A DNA stretch of 64,000 bases from Enterobacter kobei (GCF_018323985.1 NZ_AP024590.1:2046001-2110000); one strand, 5' to 3'. Counted from the first letter of the stretch, positions 9,373-18,187 are shown. Made by a program: numbers and translations. Notes: generated by a model not told the origin, from the sequence alone.

Positions 9373-10500
9373 TTGAATTACCAGATGATCACCACCAACG
9401 ACGCGCTGGCCGCCATGAGCGACGCCGCGCGCGCGTTTCCCGCTATCGCCCTTGATACCGAATTTGTCCGTACCCGTACCTATTATCCACAACTGGGCCT
9501 GATCCAGGTGTTTGACGGGGAGCAGGTCTCGCTGATCGATCCCCTGACCATCACCGACTGGACGCCGTTCCGCACGCTATTACAGGATCGCAGCATCACT
9601 AAATTTCTGCATGCGGGCAGCGAAGATCTGGAAGTGTTCCTTAACGTCTTTGGCGAACTGCCGGAGCCGTTGATCGACACGCAGATCCTCGCTGCCTTCA
9701 GCGGACGCCCGATGTCCTGGGGCTTTGCTGCAATGGTGGAGGAATACACGGGTACGGCGCTGGACAAGAGCGAATCCCGCACCGACTGGCTGGCGCGCCC
9801 GTTAACGGAGCGTCAGTGCATTTATGCGGCGGCGGATGTCTGGTACCTGTTACCCATCGCCCACAAACTGATGGCAGAAGCGGAAGCCGCAGGCTGGTTG
9901 CCGGCAGCGCTCGACGAGTGCCGCCTGATGCAGCAGCGTCGTCAGGAAGTACTGGCCCCGGAAGACGCCTGGCGCGACATCAGCAACGCCTGGCAGCTTC
10001 GCACCCGTCAGCTGGCCTGTCTGCGTCTGCTGGCCGACTGGCGTCTGCGTAAAGCGCGTGAACGCGATCTGGCGGTAAACTTCGTGGTTCGCGAAGAGCA
10101 CCTGTGGGCCGTGGCACGCTATATGCCGGGTAGCATGGGCGAGCTGGACAGCATTGGCCTGTCCGGCAGCGAGATCCGCTTCCACGGCAAAACCCTGCTG
10201 GCGCTGGTGGCAAAAGCGCAGGCGTTGCCAGAAGAGGCGCTGCCTGAGCCGCTGGTCAATCTGGTGGATATGCCGGGCTACCGTAAGGCGTTTAAGGCTA
10301 TTAAAGCGCTGGTGCAGGAGGTAAGCGCCGCGAGCGGTGTCAGCGCCGAACTGCTGGCATCCCGTCGCCAGATTAATCAGTTGCTCAACTGGCACTGGCA
10401 ATTAAAACCGCAAAACGTCCAGCCTGAATTAATTTCCGGCTGGCGCGGTGATTTAATGGCGCAAAAACTTAACGCGCTGCTGGTGGAATATCCGCAGTAA
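9373..10500 (+). CDS. rnd: Ribonuclease D
   Basis: RNase D is a DEDD-family 3'-5' exoribonuclease that trims tRNA and other small-RNA precursors. The start is a TTG at 9373 (LNYQMITT...), which aligns with the UUG start of E. coli rnd. An ATG at 9346 lies in the same frame but sits on the fadD terminator. DEDD motifs are visible: LDTEFVRTR, FLHAGSEDLEVF, DTQILAAF and YAAADVWYL, followed by the HRDC domain (PEDAWRDI...). Length is 375 residues as in E. coli. A shared bidirectional terminator separates it from convergent minE. Confidence 0.96.
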   Translation: MNYQMITTNDALAAMSDAARAFPAIALDTEFVRTRTYYPQLGLIQVFDGEQVSLIDPLTITDWTPFRTLLQDRSITKFLHAGSEDLEVFLNVFGELPEPLIDTQILAAFSGRPMSWGFAAMVEEYTGTALDKSESRTDWLARPLTERQCIYAAADVWYLLPIAHKLMAEAEAAGWLPAALDECRLMQQRRQEVLAPEDAWRDISNAWQLRTRQLACLRLLADWRLRKARERDLAVNFVVREEHLWAVARYMPGSMGELDSIGLSGSEIRFHGKTLLALVAKAQALPEEALPEPLVNLVDMPGYRKAFKAIKALVQEVSAASGVSAELLASRRQINQLLNWHWQLKPQNVQPELISGWRGDLMAQKLNALLVEYPQ

Positions 10501-10548
10501 TGTTACCTGCACCCCTGTAATTAATTACAGGTATTGTTTCAGGTAAAT

Positions 10549-10579
10549 AAAAAAGGCAGCGTTCAGGCTGCCTTTTTTT
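10549..10579. terminator. Bidirectional terminator between rnd and minE
   Basis: AAAAAAGGCAGC-GTTCAG-GCTGCC followed by seven T. The A-tract on one side and T-tract on the other let the same 6-bp GC stem terminate both convergent units. Confidence 0.9.
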
Positions 10580-10608
10580 ATCTCTTGTAGTTTAACCCAT
10601 AAGAAAAT

Positions 10609-10875
10609 TTATTTACTGTCTTCGGTTTCCGGCAGCGTAACGTTCAGCTCCAGAATAGAAATATCACCATCGCGCTGTTCCAGTTGCACTGAGACCATTT
10701 CGGGATCGATCTGCACATAGCGGCAAATCACTTCGAGAATGTCTTTTCTCAGCTGCGGCAGGTAGTGCGGTTCAGCATCGCTACGGCGACGCTCAGCAAC
10801 GATAATCTGTAAACGTTCTTTCGCGATGTTGGCGGTACTTTTCTTTCGTGAGAGAAAAAAGTCGAGTAAAGCCAT
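10609..10875 (-). CDS. minE: Cell division topological specificity factor MinE
   Basis: MinE stimulates the MinD ATPase and drives pole-to-pole oscillation so that MinCD blocks Z-ring assembly everywhere except mid-cell. The 88-residue protein begins MALLDFFLSRKKSTANIAKERLQIIV, which carries the membrane-targeting and anti-MinCD regions, followed by the topological specificity domain. It is the last gene of minCDE, three bases after minD. Confidence 0.98.
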   Translation of the reverse strand: MALLDFFLSRKKSTANIAKERLQIIVAERRRSDAEPHYLPQLRKDILEVICRYVQIDPEMVSVQLEQRDGDISILELNVTLPETEDSK

Positions 10876-10878
10876 AAT

Positions 10879-11691
10879 TTATCCTCCGAACAGGCGTTTG
10901 AGGAAACCTTTCTTCTCTTCTTCTACGAAGCGGAAAGGACGATCTTCTCCCAACAGACGATCCACAGTATCTGCATAGGCCTTGCCCGCGTCAGACGCGG
11001 CGTCCAGGATCACCGGCTCACCCTGGTTTGATGCGCGCAGTACCGACTGATCTTCCGGGATCACGCCGACCAGCTTGATACGCAGAATTTCCAGCACGTC
11101 TTCCATGCTCAACATGTCGCCTTTGCTGACGCGGCCCGGATTGTAGCGGGTCAGTAACAAATGCTCTTTGATGGGCTCCTGGCCGCGTTCTGCACGGCGT
11201 GATTTTGACGCGAGAATACCCAGAATTCGGTCAGAGTCACGCACGGAAGAGACTTCCGGGTTGGTGGTGATCACCGCTTCGTCAGCGAAATAGAGCGCCA
11301 TCAGCGCGCCGGTTTCGATACCAGCCGGTGAATCACAGACAATAAAATCGAAGTCCATTTTCTGCAGATCGTCGAGGACTTTTTCCACGCCCTCGCGGGT
11401 CAGTGCGTCTTTGTCTCGCGTCTGTGAAGCAGGCAGAATGTACAGGTTATCGGTACGCTTATCTTTGATAAGCGCCTGATTTAAAGAGGCATCACCCTGA
11501 ATGACGTTAACGAAATCATAAACAACGCGGCGCTCGCAACCCATGATCAGATCAAGGTTACGCAGGCCGATATCAAAATCGATAACGACGGTTTTCTTTC
11601 CCTTCTGGGCTAAACCTGTCGCGATGGCCGCGCTGGAGGTGGTCTTGCCGACGCCCCCTTTACCCGAAGTAACAACAATAATGCGTGCCAT
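10879..11691 (-). CDS. minD: Septum site-determining ATPase MinD
   Basis: MinD is a ParA-like membrane-binding ATPase that recruits MinC to the inner membrane. The deviant Walker A motif (GKGGVGKTT, residues 10-18) and the C-terminal amphipathic helix (EEKKGFLKRLFGG) that binds phospholipid are both visible. The length of 270 residues is standard. It sits between minC and minE with spacings of 23 and 3 bp, one operon. Confidence 0.98.
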   Translation of the reverse strand: MARIIVVTSGKGGVGKTTSSAAIATGLAQKGKKTVVIDFDIGLRNLDLIMGCERRVVYDFVNVIQGDASLNQALIKDKRTDNLYILPASQTRDKDALTREGVEKVLDDLQKMDFDFIVCDSPAGIETGALMALYFADEAVITTNPEVSSVRDSDRILGILASKSRRAERGQEPIKEHLLLTRYNPGRVSKGDMLSMEDVLEILRIKLVGVIPEDQSVLRASNQGEPVILDAASDAGKAYADTVDRLLGEDRPFRFVEEEKKGFLKRLFGG

Positions 11692-11714
11692 AGGAGTTCC
11701 TTGTTAAAAAGGGC

Positions 11715-12416
11715 TTAGTTCAATGGTTGAACAGTCAAAGCGTTCTCTGCAATCAGCAGACGCGCCGCTTTGCCATAAAATTCGGCCGGGATGTTCTCGC
11801 TCAGCCAGTATTCCCCCGCGATAGAAACCAGTTCCGCGGTGAGATGTGTACAAAAAATCTGTGCGTCACGGTCGCCGCTGGCTCCTGCCAGCGCCCGGCC
11901 ACGCATCATGCCGTAAATATGAATATTGCCATCGGCAATCAATTCTGCACCGGCGCTGACATGACTGGTAACAATCAAATCAGAGTTCGGGGCATAAATA
12001 CGCTGACCTGAACGCACCGGCGTATCAACTAATCGTGTAATGGTGTGCGGCACGGCGGCGGGTTTTTCCACCACTGCGACGGGAGCAGGGGGCTGGCGCA
12101 CCGCCTGTTCCTTGCCTTCCGTAAGTAACGGCAAACCAGCTTCTTCGATTTCGGCTTTCAGGGCGACATCTTTACAGCCGCTGATCCCCACCACACGCAG
12201 ACCGGTACTGGCAATCACTTTTTGCAGCGTGGCCCAGGAAATGTTTCCTTCCACATCAGCAACATTGATCACCACCGGCGCGTGTTGTAAAAACGCGGGA
12301 GCCTGAGCGATTTTGTCTTTCAACGCCTGACGAATAACCTCGGGCTTTGCATCATGCAAATGAACCACTGATAAGGTGAAGCTACTGCCTTTTAGCTCGA
12401 TGGGCGTGTTTGACAT
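11715..12416 (-). CDS. minC: Septum site-determining protein MinC
   Basis: MinC inhibits FtsZ polymerisation. The N-terminal FtsZ-binding domain (residues 1 to about 100) is joined by a Pro/Ala-rich linker to the C-terminal beta-helix domain (TPVRSGQRIYA...YGMMRGRALAGASGD) that binds MinD. The start at 12416 (MSNTPIELKGSS) matches the E. coli N-terminus, giving 233 residues. The open frame continues 79 codons upstream into the min promoter region, and that extension is rejected. The gene is divergent from ycgL. Confidence 0.97.
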   Translation of the reverse strand: MSNTPIELKGSSFTLSVVHLHDAKPEVIRQALKDKIAQAPAFLQHAPVVINVADVEGNISWATLQKVIASTGLRVVGISGCKDVALKAEIEEAGLPLLTEGKEQAVRQPPAPVAVVEKPAAVPHTITRLVDTPVRSGQRIYAPNSDLIVTSHVSAGAELIADGNIHIYGMMRGRALAGASGDRDAQIFCTHLTAELVSIAGEYWLSENIPAEFYGKAARLLIAENALTVQPLN

Positions 12417-12538
12417 CCTGACCTTACTCAATTTGCTATTATCACCCGTACAGCGGGTAATATTCCGAAGACCAGAAGGCATGTTATAGTCAGGATTATA
12501 TTGAGGCAAGTCACCTCCCGACAAATAAGAGCAAAAGA

Positions 12539-12814
12539 ATGTTTTGTGTGATCTACAAAAGCCCACGACGTGAACAGACCTACCTTTACGTTGAAAAAAA
12601 AGACGATTTTTCCCGCGTGCCGGACGCCCTGTTGCAGGGATTTGGCAAACCACAGCTGGCGATGTTGTTACCCCTCGACGGGCGTAAAAAACTGGTTAAC
12701 GCCGATCTGGAAAAAGTGAAAGAAGCGCTGAAAACGCAGGGCTATTATTTACAGCTGCCACCGCCGCCGGAAGATTTGCTGAAACAACATCTGGCGAGCA
12801 CGGGTAAAGGTTAA
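12539..12814 (+). CDS. ycgL: YcgL domain protein
   Basis: Protein of 91 residues starting MFCVIYKSPRREQTYLYV with the conserved PLDGRKKLVNAD and LQLPPPPED motifs of the YcgL family. E. coli YcgL is small and its function is not well established. It is divergent from minC and lies 37 bp before ycgM, probably in one transcript. Confidence 0.94.
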   Translation: MFCVIYKSPRREQTYLYVEKKDDFSRVPDALLQGFGKPQLAMLLPLDGRKKLVNADLEKVKEALKTQGYYLQLPPPPEDLLKQHLASTGKG

Positions 12815-12851
12815 CTTCATACACGATCAGCGTGTTACTCAGGGGGAATTC

Positions 12852-13511
12852 ATGTATCAACATCACCACTGGCAGGGCGCACTGCTGGAAATGCCGGTCA
12901 GTAAAGTGGTCTGCGTCGGCAGTAACTACGCAAAGCATATCCAGGAGATGGGCAGCGCCACGCCGACAGAGCCGGTGCTGTTTATCAAGCCGGAAACCGC
13001 GCTGTGCGATCTGCATCAGCCGCTGGCCCTGCCACAGGGTCTGGGGTCGGTGCATCATGAAGTCGAACTGGCCGTGCTGATTGGCGCCACGCTGCGTCAG
13101 GCGAGTGAAGAGCATGTCACACAGGCGATTGCGGGCTACGGCGTGGCGCTCGATCTGACGCTGCGCGATATTCAGGGGCAAATGAAGAAAGCGGGGCAGC
13201 CGTGGGAAAAAGCGAAAGGCTTTGATAATTCCTGTCCGATCTCCGGTTTTATCCCGGCGGCAGAGTTCCAGGGCGATCCGCAAAACACGCCGCTCTGCCT
13301 GAAAGTGAACGGTGAGGTACGCCAGCAGGGCACGACGGCTGACATGATCCACAAAATCGTGCCGCTGATCGCTTATATGAGCCGCTTTTTCACCTTACGC
13401 GCCGGGGATGTTATCCTCACCGGCACGCCGGAAGGCGTAGGCCCGCTGCACAGCGGCGATGCGCTGGAAGTGAGCCTCAATGGCTTAACCATCACCACCC
13501 GCGTACTCTGA
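12852..13511 (+). CDS. ycgM: Fumarylacetoacetate hydrolase family protein YcgM
   Basis: Protein of 219 residues of the FAH superfamily, metal-dependent hydrolases and decarboxylases acting on acylpyruvate-type substrates. The metal-binding E-x-E segment (HHEVELAVLIG, near residue 70) and the LDLTLRD motif with the third carboxylate are present, as is the family C-terminal signature GDVILTGTPEGVGPL. It matches E. coli YcgM at full length. Relatives hydrolyse acylpyruvates or oxaloacetate; the substrate here is not shown by the sequence. A GGGGGAA ribosome-binding site precedes the ATG. Confidence 0.94.
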   Translation: MYQHHHWQGALLEMPVSKVVCVGSNYAKHIQEMGSATPTEPVLFIKPETALCDLHQPLALPQGLGSVHHEVELAVLIGATLRQASEEHVTQAIAGYGVALDLTLRDIQGQMKKAGQPWEKAKGFDNSCPISGFIPAAEFQGDPQNTPLCLKVNGEVRQQGTTADMIHKIVPLIAYMSRFFTLRAGDVILTGTPEGVGPLHSGDALEVSLNGLTITTRVL

Positions 13512-13605
13512 GTGCGAAATGCCGTCCGTAAGGGCGGCAAAGCTTGCATCGGCGTGCCAGACTGGTTATAAGGTGCAGCTTGATTTTCTACTGGCGGATC
13601 CGCTT

Positions 13606-14052
13606 ATGACTGACACTCCTTTCTGGCAAAGCAAAACACTTGAGCAGATGACCGACGCCGAGTGGGAATCGCTGTGTGATGGCTGCGGGCAATGTTGCTT
13701 GCACAAACTGATGGACGAAGACACGGATGAAATCTATTTCACCAACGTCGCCTGCCGTCAGCTGAACATCAAAACCTGCCAGTGTCGTAATTATGAGCGC
13801 CGCTTTGAGTATGAGCCCGACTGCATCAAGCTGACCCGCGATAACCTTCCCACATTCGAATGGCTGCCGCCGAGCTGCGCTTACCGTCTGCTGGCCGAAG
13901 GGAAAAGCCTGCCGGTCTGGCATCCGCTGCGTACCGGCTCCAAAGCTGCCATGCATGCCGAACGTATTTCCGTGCGTCACATCGCAGTGAAAGAATCAGA
14001 AGTAAACGACTGGCAGGATCATATTTTGAATAAGCCGGAGTGGGCTGATTGA
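13606..14052 (+). CDS. ycgN: YkgJ/YcgN-type cysteine-cluster protein
   Basis: UPF0260 protein of 148 residues. The CDGCGQCCLHKL cluster near residues 23-34 and the NVACRQLNIKTCQCRNYERRF segment give the Cys pattern of the Fe-S/zinc cluster family (UPF0153/UPF0260). Its biochemical role is unknown. The ATG at 13606 is the first credible start. The E. coli N-terminus is about five residues longer, but the equivalent position here is CTG. Confidence 0.92.
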   Translation: MTDTPFWQSKTLEQMTDAEWESLCDGCGQCCLHKLMDEDTDEIYFTNVACRQLNIKTCQCRNYERRFEYEPDCIKLTRDNLPTFEWLPPSCAYRLLAEGKSLPVWHPLRTGSKAAMHAERISVRHIAVKESEVNDWQDHILNKPEWAD

Positions 14053-14287
14053 GGCGTTGATTTGAAAAGGATTTTTGCTTACAGCGAAGATGCCTGGGGC
14101 ATGGTGGGGCATCGCTGTTAAGATTTGCATTCAGAGTATTCATCCGCTCGACCATCCGTTTTCCGTCATCGTTGTAACCCCTCCGGAGGCAGCTCAGTGA
14201 CACTCAACTTTGGTAGGGTGGTGCCCATCGGTTGTTTCATCACTTTGTGATAAAAGGTATCGGGACATAACTAATAAGGAAGTAATC

Positions 14288-14629
14288 ATGAAAAAGACTT
14301 TAGTTGCTTTATGTGCAGTGGTTGTGAGCCTTACAGCGTATGCAGCTGAAACTACAAATCCTTTGTCTGATGACGTCTTATCTTATCAAGCTGAACTAAT
14401 TTGTAGCGCTAAATTCAGAACAGATGCTGCTAAGTCAGACTTTAAAATTAAAAAAGGAATTATAAATGCGACTGACCCTACTCCTTTCAATGAAGATGTA
14501 CTGGAAGCCTATCGGGAAGTAGTTAAGTCTCATCCGGGGATTGAGAAAATCGATGCTGATACTAAAAATGTCGATTCCTGTAAACCAAACGTAATTGAGA
14601 AATACCGGGAAAAACACCCGCTTAAATGA
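14288..14629 (+). CDS. Small secreted protein, unrecognised
   Basis: Protein of 113 residues that I do not recognise. Residues 1-20 form a clean Sec signal peptide (MKKTLVALCAVVVSLTAYAA|E), so the mature protein of about 93 residues should be periplasmic. It has two cysteines, which could form a disulfide, and no obvious domain. An AAGGAAGT ribosome-binding site precedes the ATG. The base composition is clearly more AT-rich than the flanking ycgN and dsbB. In E. coli the ycgN-dsbB interval holds hlyE and umuDC, so this is a variable slot and the gene is probably acquired. Confidence 0.75.
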   Translation: MKKTLVALCAVVVSLTAYAAETTNPLSDDVLSYQAELICSAKFRTDAAKSDFKIKKGIINATDPTPFNEDVLEAYREVVKSHPGIEKIDADTKNVDSCKPNVIEKYREKHPLK

Positions 14630-14781
14630 TTATTACGTTAAATATCTGAACCGTCATGCGTATCAAAAGATACTAAACTCGTGTCGGAAATCACAAAGCC
14701 TCTGGTTATAGCTATAACAAGCGCTCTAACCATTCGAGCCTGTTGTCTTCTCTCTCAGGTCGCAGTGAGTAAGCCGACAAA

Positions 14782-14812
14782 AAATCCGGAAACACAATGC
14801 ATTTCCGGATTT
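14782..14812. terminator. Terminator between the small secreted protein and dsbB
   Basis: Perfect 11-bp stem AAATCCGGAAA / TTTCCGGATTT around a nine-base loop. It lies immediately downstream of the dsbB stop on the minus strand and could serve both convergent genes. Confidence 0.75.
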
Positions 14813-14833
14813 CTGTGACACGTCTTCTGAAGA

Positions 14834-15364
14834 TTATCGCCCGAACAGATCGCGTTTCTTCGGTTTAAACGCCTGAGCAATTACCACCAGCACCGCGACC
14901 GCGAAGTAGGCGATAAAAATCCCCAGCAACCATTGCGGCATTTCCAGTGACAGGAACGACCACTGACGCTCTGCGCAGTCGCCGGATGCCACAAATACCT
15001 GCGGCAGCCACTTATCGAGCGGCAGCCACGTCGGGAAGCGGGCGGCAAAATCACAGGTCGCAAACGGGTTAGGATGCAGCATGATGTTAGTGTGTTCCCA
15101 GGCCAGCTGGATCCCCCGCCACGCGCTGTACAACCAAATTGCCATCGCCACAAACCGCAGTGGCGTTTTAGGCGCGATAGCTCCCACAAGCCCTGCACCC
15201 ATCACGCCAAACAGCGCGCTTCGTTCATAAATACAGAGTACGCAGGGTTTGAGCAGCATCACGTGCTGGAACCACAACGCCACCATTTCAAGCGCCAGCG
15301 CGGTCAGTGCCATTAACAGCCAGGCACCGCGTCCGTGAGAGCACTTGTTTAAAAATTGCAACAT
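14834..15364 (-). CDS. dsbB: Disulfide bond formation protein DsbB
   Basis: Inner-membrane quinone reductase that reoxidises periplasmic DsbA. Four hydrophobic helices are evident. The two catalytic disulfides are present at Cys41-Val-Leu-Cys44 and at Cys104 / Cys130. The ATG at 15364 is chosen over the ATG two codons upstream because it gives the E. coli N-terminus (MLQFLNKCS) and has AGGGA at proper spacing. The usual next gene nhaB is absent; fadR follows after about 300 bp. Confidence 0.96.
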   Translation of the reverse strand: MLQFLNKCSHGRGAWLLMALTALALEMVALWFQHVMLLKPCVLCIYERSALFGVMGAGLVGAIAPKTPLRFVAMAIWLYSAWRGIQLAWEHTNIMLHPNPFATCDFAARFPTWLPLDKWLPQVFVASGDCAERQWSFLSLEMPQWLLGIFIAYFAVAVLVVIAQAFKPKKRDLFGR

Positions 15365-15611
15365 AATCATTTCCCTGAGACTAACGTGGACACCGCAGTG
15401 TAAACGAATTCACTTCCCGCGCCACTAGCCGAAATAAAAATAATAAGTAATGGAATATTTTACCTAAATCTTCGCCAGACCCGCCAGGATAAGCCTGTCA
15501 CTTAAGTCAGTTTGTCGGATTTATTCACCACAAAAATGCCTCTGAAAAAATCCTAAAAATGAAGTCCTGATCCCTTTTTCTTCATGCCTGGCGCTATCTG
15601 CGCCTGTATCG

Positions 15612-15628
15612 CTCTGGTATGATGAGTG
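15612..15628 (+). promoter_or_regulatory. FadR-operator-like sequence overlapping the fadR -10 region
   Basis: CTCTGGTATGATGAGTG differs little from the E. coli fadD OD1 operator and contains a good -10 hexamer (TATGAT). It lies 33 bp before fadR. This suggests FadR may control its own gene, but it could be a chance resemblance created by the promoter itself. Confidence 0.4.
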
Positions 15629-15660
15629 TCTTTGTTTAGCTGTGTAATGGAAATCTCACT

Positions 15661-16380
15661 ATGGTCATTAAGGCGCAAAGCCCGGCGGGTTTCGCTGAAG
15701 AATACATCATCGAAAGTATCTGGAATAACCGCTTCGCCCCAGGGACCATCCTGCCAGCCGAGCGTGAGCTTTCTGAACTGATTGGTGTCACCCGAACCAC
15801 CTTGCGTGAAGTGTTACAGCGTCTGGCCCGCGATGGCTGGCTGACGATCCAGCATGGCAAACCGACCAGAGTAAACAACTTTTGGGAAACCTCAGGGCTC
15901 AATATCCTTGAGACGCTGGCACGCCTCGATCATGAAAGTGTTCCCCAGCTGATTGATAACCTGCTTTCTGTGCGCACCAACATCGCCACCATTTTTATCC
16001 GCACCGCTTTCCGCCAGCATCCGGACGATGCGCTGAAAGTGCTGGCCACCGCCAGTGCGATTGAAGACCACGCTGATGCCTTTGCCGAGCTGGATTACAA
16101 CATTTTCCGCGGTCTGGCGTTTGCCTCAGGTAACCCGATTTACGGCCTGATCATCAATGGCATGAAAGGCTTATACACGCGCATTGGTCGTCACTACTTT
16201 GCCAATCCGGAAGCGCGCAGTCTGGCGCTCGGCTTTTATCATAAGCTGGCGCAGGTGTGTGAGCAGGGTGAACTGGATCAGGTATACGATACGGTACGCC
16301 GCTATGGTCGTGAGAGCGGTGAGATCTGGCACCGTATGCAGAAGACGCTGCCAGGCGGCATCTCAATGCACGGACGCTAA
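15661..16380 (+). CDS. fadR: Fatty acid metabolism regulator FadR
   Basis: GntR-family regulator of 239 residues. It represses the fad regulon and activates fabA/fabB, and long-chain acyl-CoA releases it from DNA. The N-terminal winged helix (FAPGTILPAERELSELIGVTRTTLREVLQRLARDGWL) is intact and the C-terminal half is the all-helical acyl-CoA-binding domain. It is full length. One of its expected targets, fadD, is in this window with a recognisable operator. Confidence 0.97.
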   Translation: MVIKAQSPAGFAEEYIIESIWNNRFAPGTILPAERELSELIGVTRTTLREVLQRLARDGWLTIQHGKPTRVNNFWETSGLNILETLARLDHESVPQLIDNLLSVRTNIATIFIRTAFRQHPDDALKVLATASAIEDHADAFAELDYNIFRGLAFASGNPIYGLIINGMKGLYTRIGRHYFANPEARSLALGFYHKLAQVCEQGELDQVYDTVRRYGRESGEIWHRMQKTLPGGISMHGR

Positions 16381-16390
16381 GACACGACGA

Positions 16391-16420
16391 AAACCCCTCT
16401 CAGGCGAGAGGGGTTTTGTT
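16391..16420. terminator. Bidirectional terminator between fadR and ycgB
   Basis: AAACCCCTCTC-AGGC-GAGAGGGGTTTT with A and T runs on both sides, between convergent genes. Confidence 0.9.
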
Positions 16421-17953
16421 TTACAGGCTGTTCGGACGCGGCGGGCAACGGTCTAACAGCTCGACGCTGCCGTCCTCATTTTGCTGCTCAAGCGCCACAT
16501 CAAATCCCCACAGACGATGCACATGTTTTAACACTTCCCGACGCCCTTTATCCAGCGGCGCGCGATTATGCGGAATATAACGCAGTGTCAGCGAGCGATC
16601 CCCGCGCAGATCAACATTCCATACCTGAATATTCGGCTCCAGATTGCTCAAATTGTACTGGGCAGACAGTTTCGAGCGGATCTCCCGGTAGCCATCCTCG
16701 TTATGGATAGCGGCAATCTCCAGATAGTTATTGCGATCGTCATCCAGCACACTGAACAGGCGGAAATCGCGCATCACCTTAGGCGACAGAAACTGGCTGA
16801 TAAAGCTCTCGTCTTTAAAATCACGCATCGCAAAGTGCAGCGTTTCCAGCCAGTCCGATCCAGCGATGTCCGGGAACCAGTAGCGATCTTCTTCGGTGGG
16901 CGACTGACAGATACGCTTAATGTCCTGGAACATGGCGAAGCCCAGCGCGTACGGGTTTATCCCGCTGTACCATGGGCTGTTATAAGGCGGCTGGAACACC
17001 ACATTGGTATGGCTGTGCAGAAACTCCAGCATAAAGCGTTCAGTCACTTTTCCTTCGTCATACAGGTGATTGAGAATGGTGTAATGCCAGAAGGTCGCCC
17101 AGCCTTCGTTCATCACCTGCGTCTGTTTCTGCGGATAAAAATACTGGCTTACCTTACGCACGATGCGCAAAATCTCGCGCTGCCAGGATTCCAGCAGCGG
17201 GGCGTTTTTCTCCATGAAATAGAGCAGGTTTTCCTGCGGTTCAGAAGGATAACGACGCGCTTGCGCCACGGTTTCCACTTCTTCGCGTTTTGGCAGCGTG
17301 CGCCACAGGGTATTCACCTGACTTTGCAGATACTCCTCGCGGCTTTTTTGCCGCGCTTTCTCTTCCTGCAACGAGATTTTCTGTGGGCGTTTATAACGGT
17401 CAACGCCGTAATTCATCAGGGCATGACAGGAGTCGAGCAGCTTCTCCACTTCATCCACGCCATAGCGTTCTTCGCAGTCGGTAATGTATTTCCGTGCGAA
17501 GATCAGGTAATCGACAATCGAGCTGGCATCGGTCCAGCTGCGGAACAGGTAATTATTTTTAAAGAAGGAGTTATGCCCGTAGCAGGCATGTGCCATCACC
17601 AGCGCCTGCATGGTAATGGTGTTCTCTTCCATCAGATAAGCAATACAGGGGCTTGAGTTAATGACGATTTCATACGCCAGCCCCTGCTGGCCGTGCTTGT
17701 AGAGTCGTTCTGTCTCGATGAACTTTTTACCAAAAGACCAGTGGGGGTAATTGATCGGCATCCCGACGCTGGAGTAAGCATCCATCATCTGCTCCGAGGT
17801 GATCACCTCGATCTGATGCGGATAGGTATCCAGGCGGTAGAGTTTTGCCACGCGGTCAATTTCGGCAAGATAGGTATCGAGCAGCTCAAACGTCCAGTCA
17901 GGTCCATCGCAGAGACGTGTCGTATCCTTATTCATGGAATCAATCATAGCCAT
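16421..17953 (-). CDS. ycgB: SpoVR family protein YcgB
   Basis: Large soluble protein of 510 residues of the SpoVR family, nearly identical in pattern to E. coli YcgB (for example NYPHWSFGKKF, MAHACYGHNSFFKNNYLF and VMNEGWATFWHY). The HACYGH and NEGWATFWH segments contain conserved His/Glu residues that look like a metal site, but the activity is unknown. In E. coli the yeaG-yeaH-ycgB group is functionally linked in stationary phase. It is divergent from dadA across a 319-bp region. Confidence 0.94.
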   Translation of the reverse strand: MAMIDSMNKDTTRLCDGPDWTFELLDTYLAEIDRVAKLYRLDTYPHQIEVITSEQMMDAYSSVGMPINYPHWSFGKKFIETERLYKHGQQGLAYEIVINSSPCIAYLMEENTITMQALVMAHACYGHNSFFKNNYLFRSWTDASSIVDYLIFARKYITDCEERYGVDEVEKLLDSCHALMNYGVDRYKRPQKISLQEEKARQKSREEYLQSQVNTLWRTLPKREEVETVAQARRYPSEPQENLLYFMEKNAPLLESWQREILRIVRKVSQYFYPQKQTQVMNEGWATFWHYTILNHLYDEGKVTERFMLEFLHSHTNVVFQPPYNSPWYSGINPYALGFAMFQDIKRICQSPTEEDRYWFPDIAGSDWLETLHFAMRDFKDESFISQFLSPKVMRDFRLFSVLDDDRNNYLEIAAIHNEDGYREIRSKLSAQYNLSNLEPNIQVWNVDLRGDRSLTLRYIPHNRAPLDKGRREVLKHVHRLWGFDVALEQQNEDGSVELLDRCPPRPNSL

Positions 17954-18171
17954 TAGCGCGCCCTCATTGTTGGCGGATCTCTCTGTATGGAGAGCCTCAT
18001 TTCAAGCATAGATCAAGGTGTCACAAAGGGTCTGCCCGGTAAATTTTTTTCTTCACCATTTCGCCTCGTTGCCACGGGGTAAAAGCGCATAGTTGCAGCA
18101 TAAAATGCTGACTAAAAAGGTGGCTCAGCAGGAGATCCTAAATCCGCCGTCACAGGCTGCGCGGGCGAAGA

Positions 18172-18187
18172 TGTGAGGCAAGTCACC
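18172..18187 (+). promoter_or_regulatory. CRP-like site upstream of dadAX
   Basis: TGTGA-GGCAAG-TCACC is one base from the symmetric CRP core (TGTGA-N6-TCACA). It lies about 90 bp before dadA. E. coli dadAX is known to respond to cAMP-CRP and Lrp, which fits. The rest of the 17954-18272 interval holds AT-rich sequence and no gene that I can see. Confidence 0.6.

Noticed and set aside
12417..12653. N-terminal extension of MinC by 79 codons
   Set aside because: It covers the min promoter region and part of divergent ycgL; E. coli MinC starts at the position corresponding to 12416.
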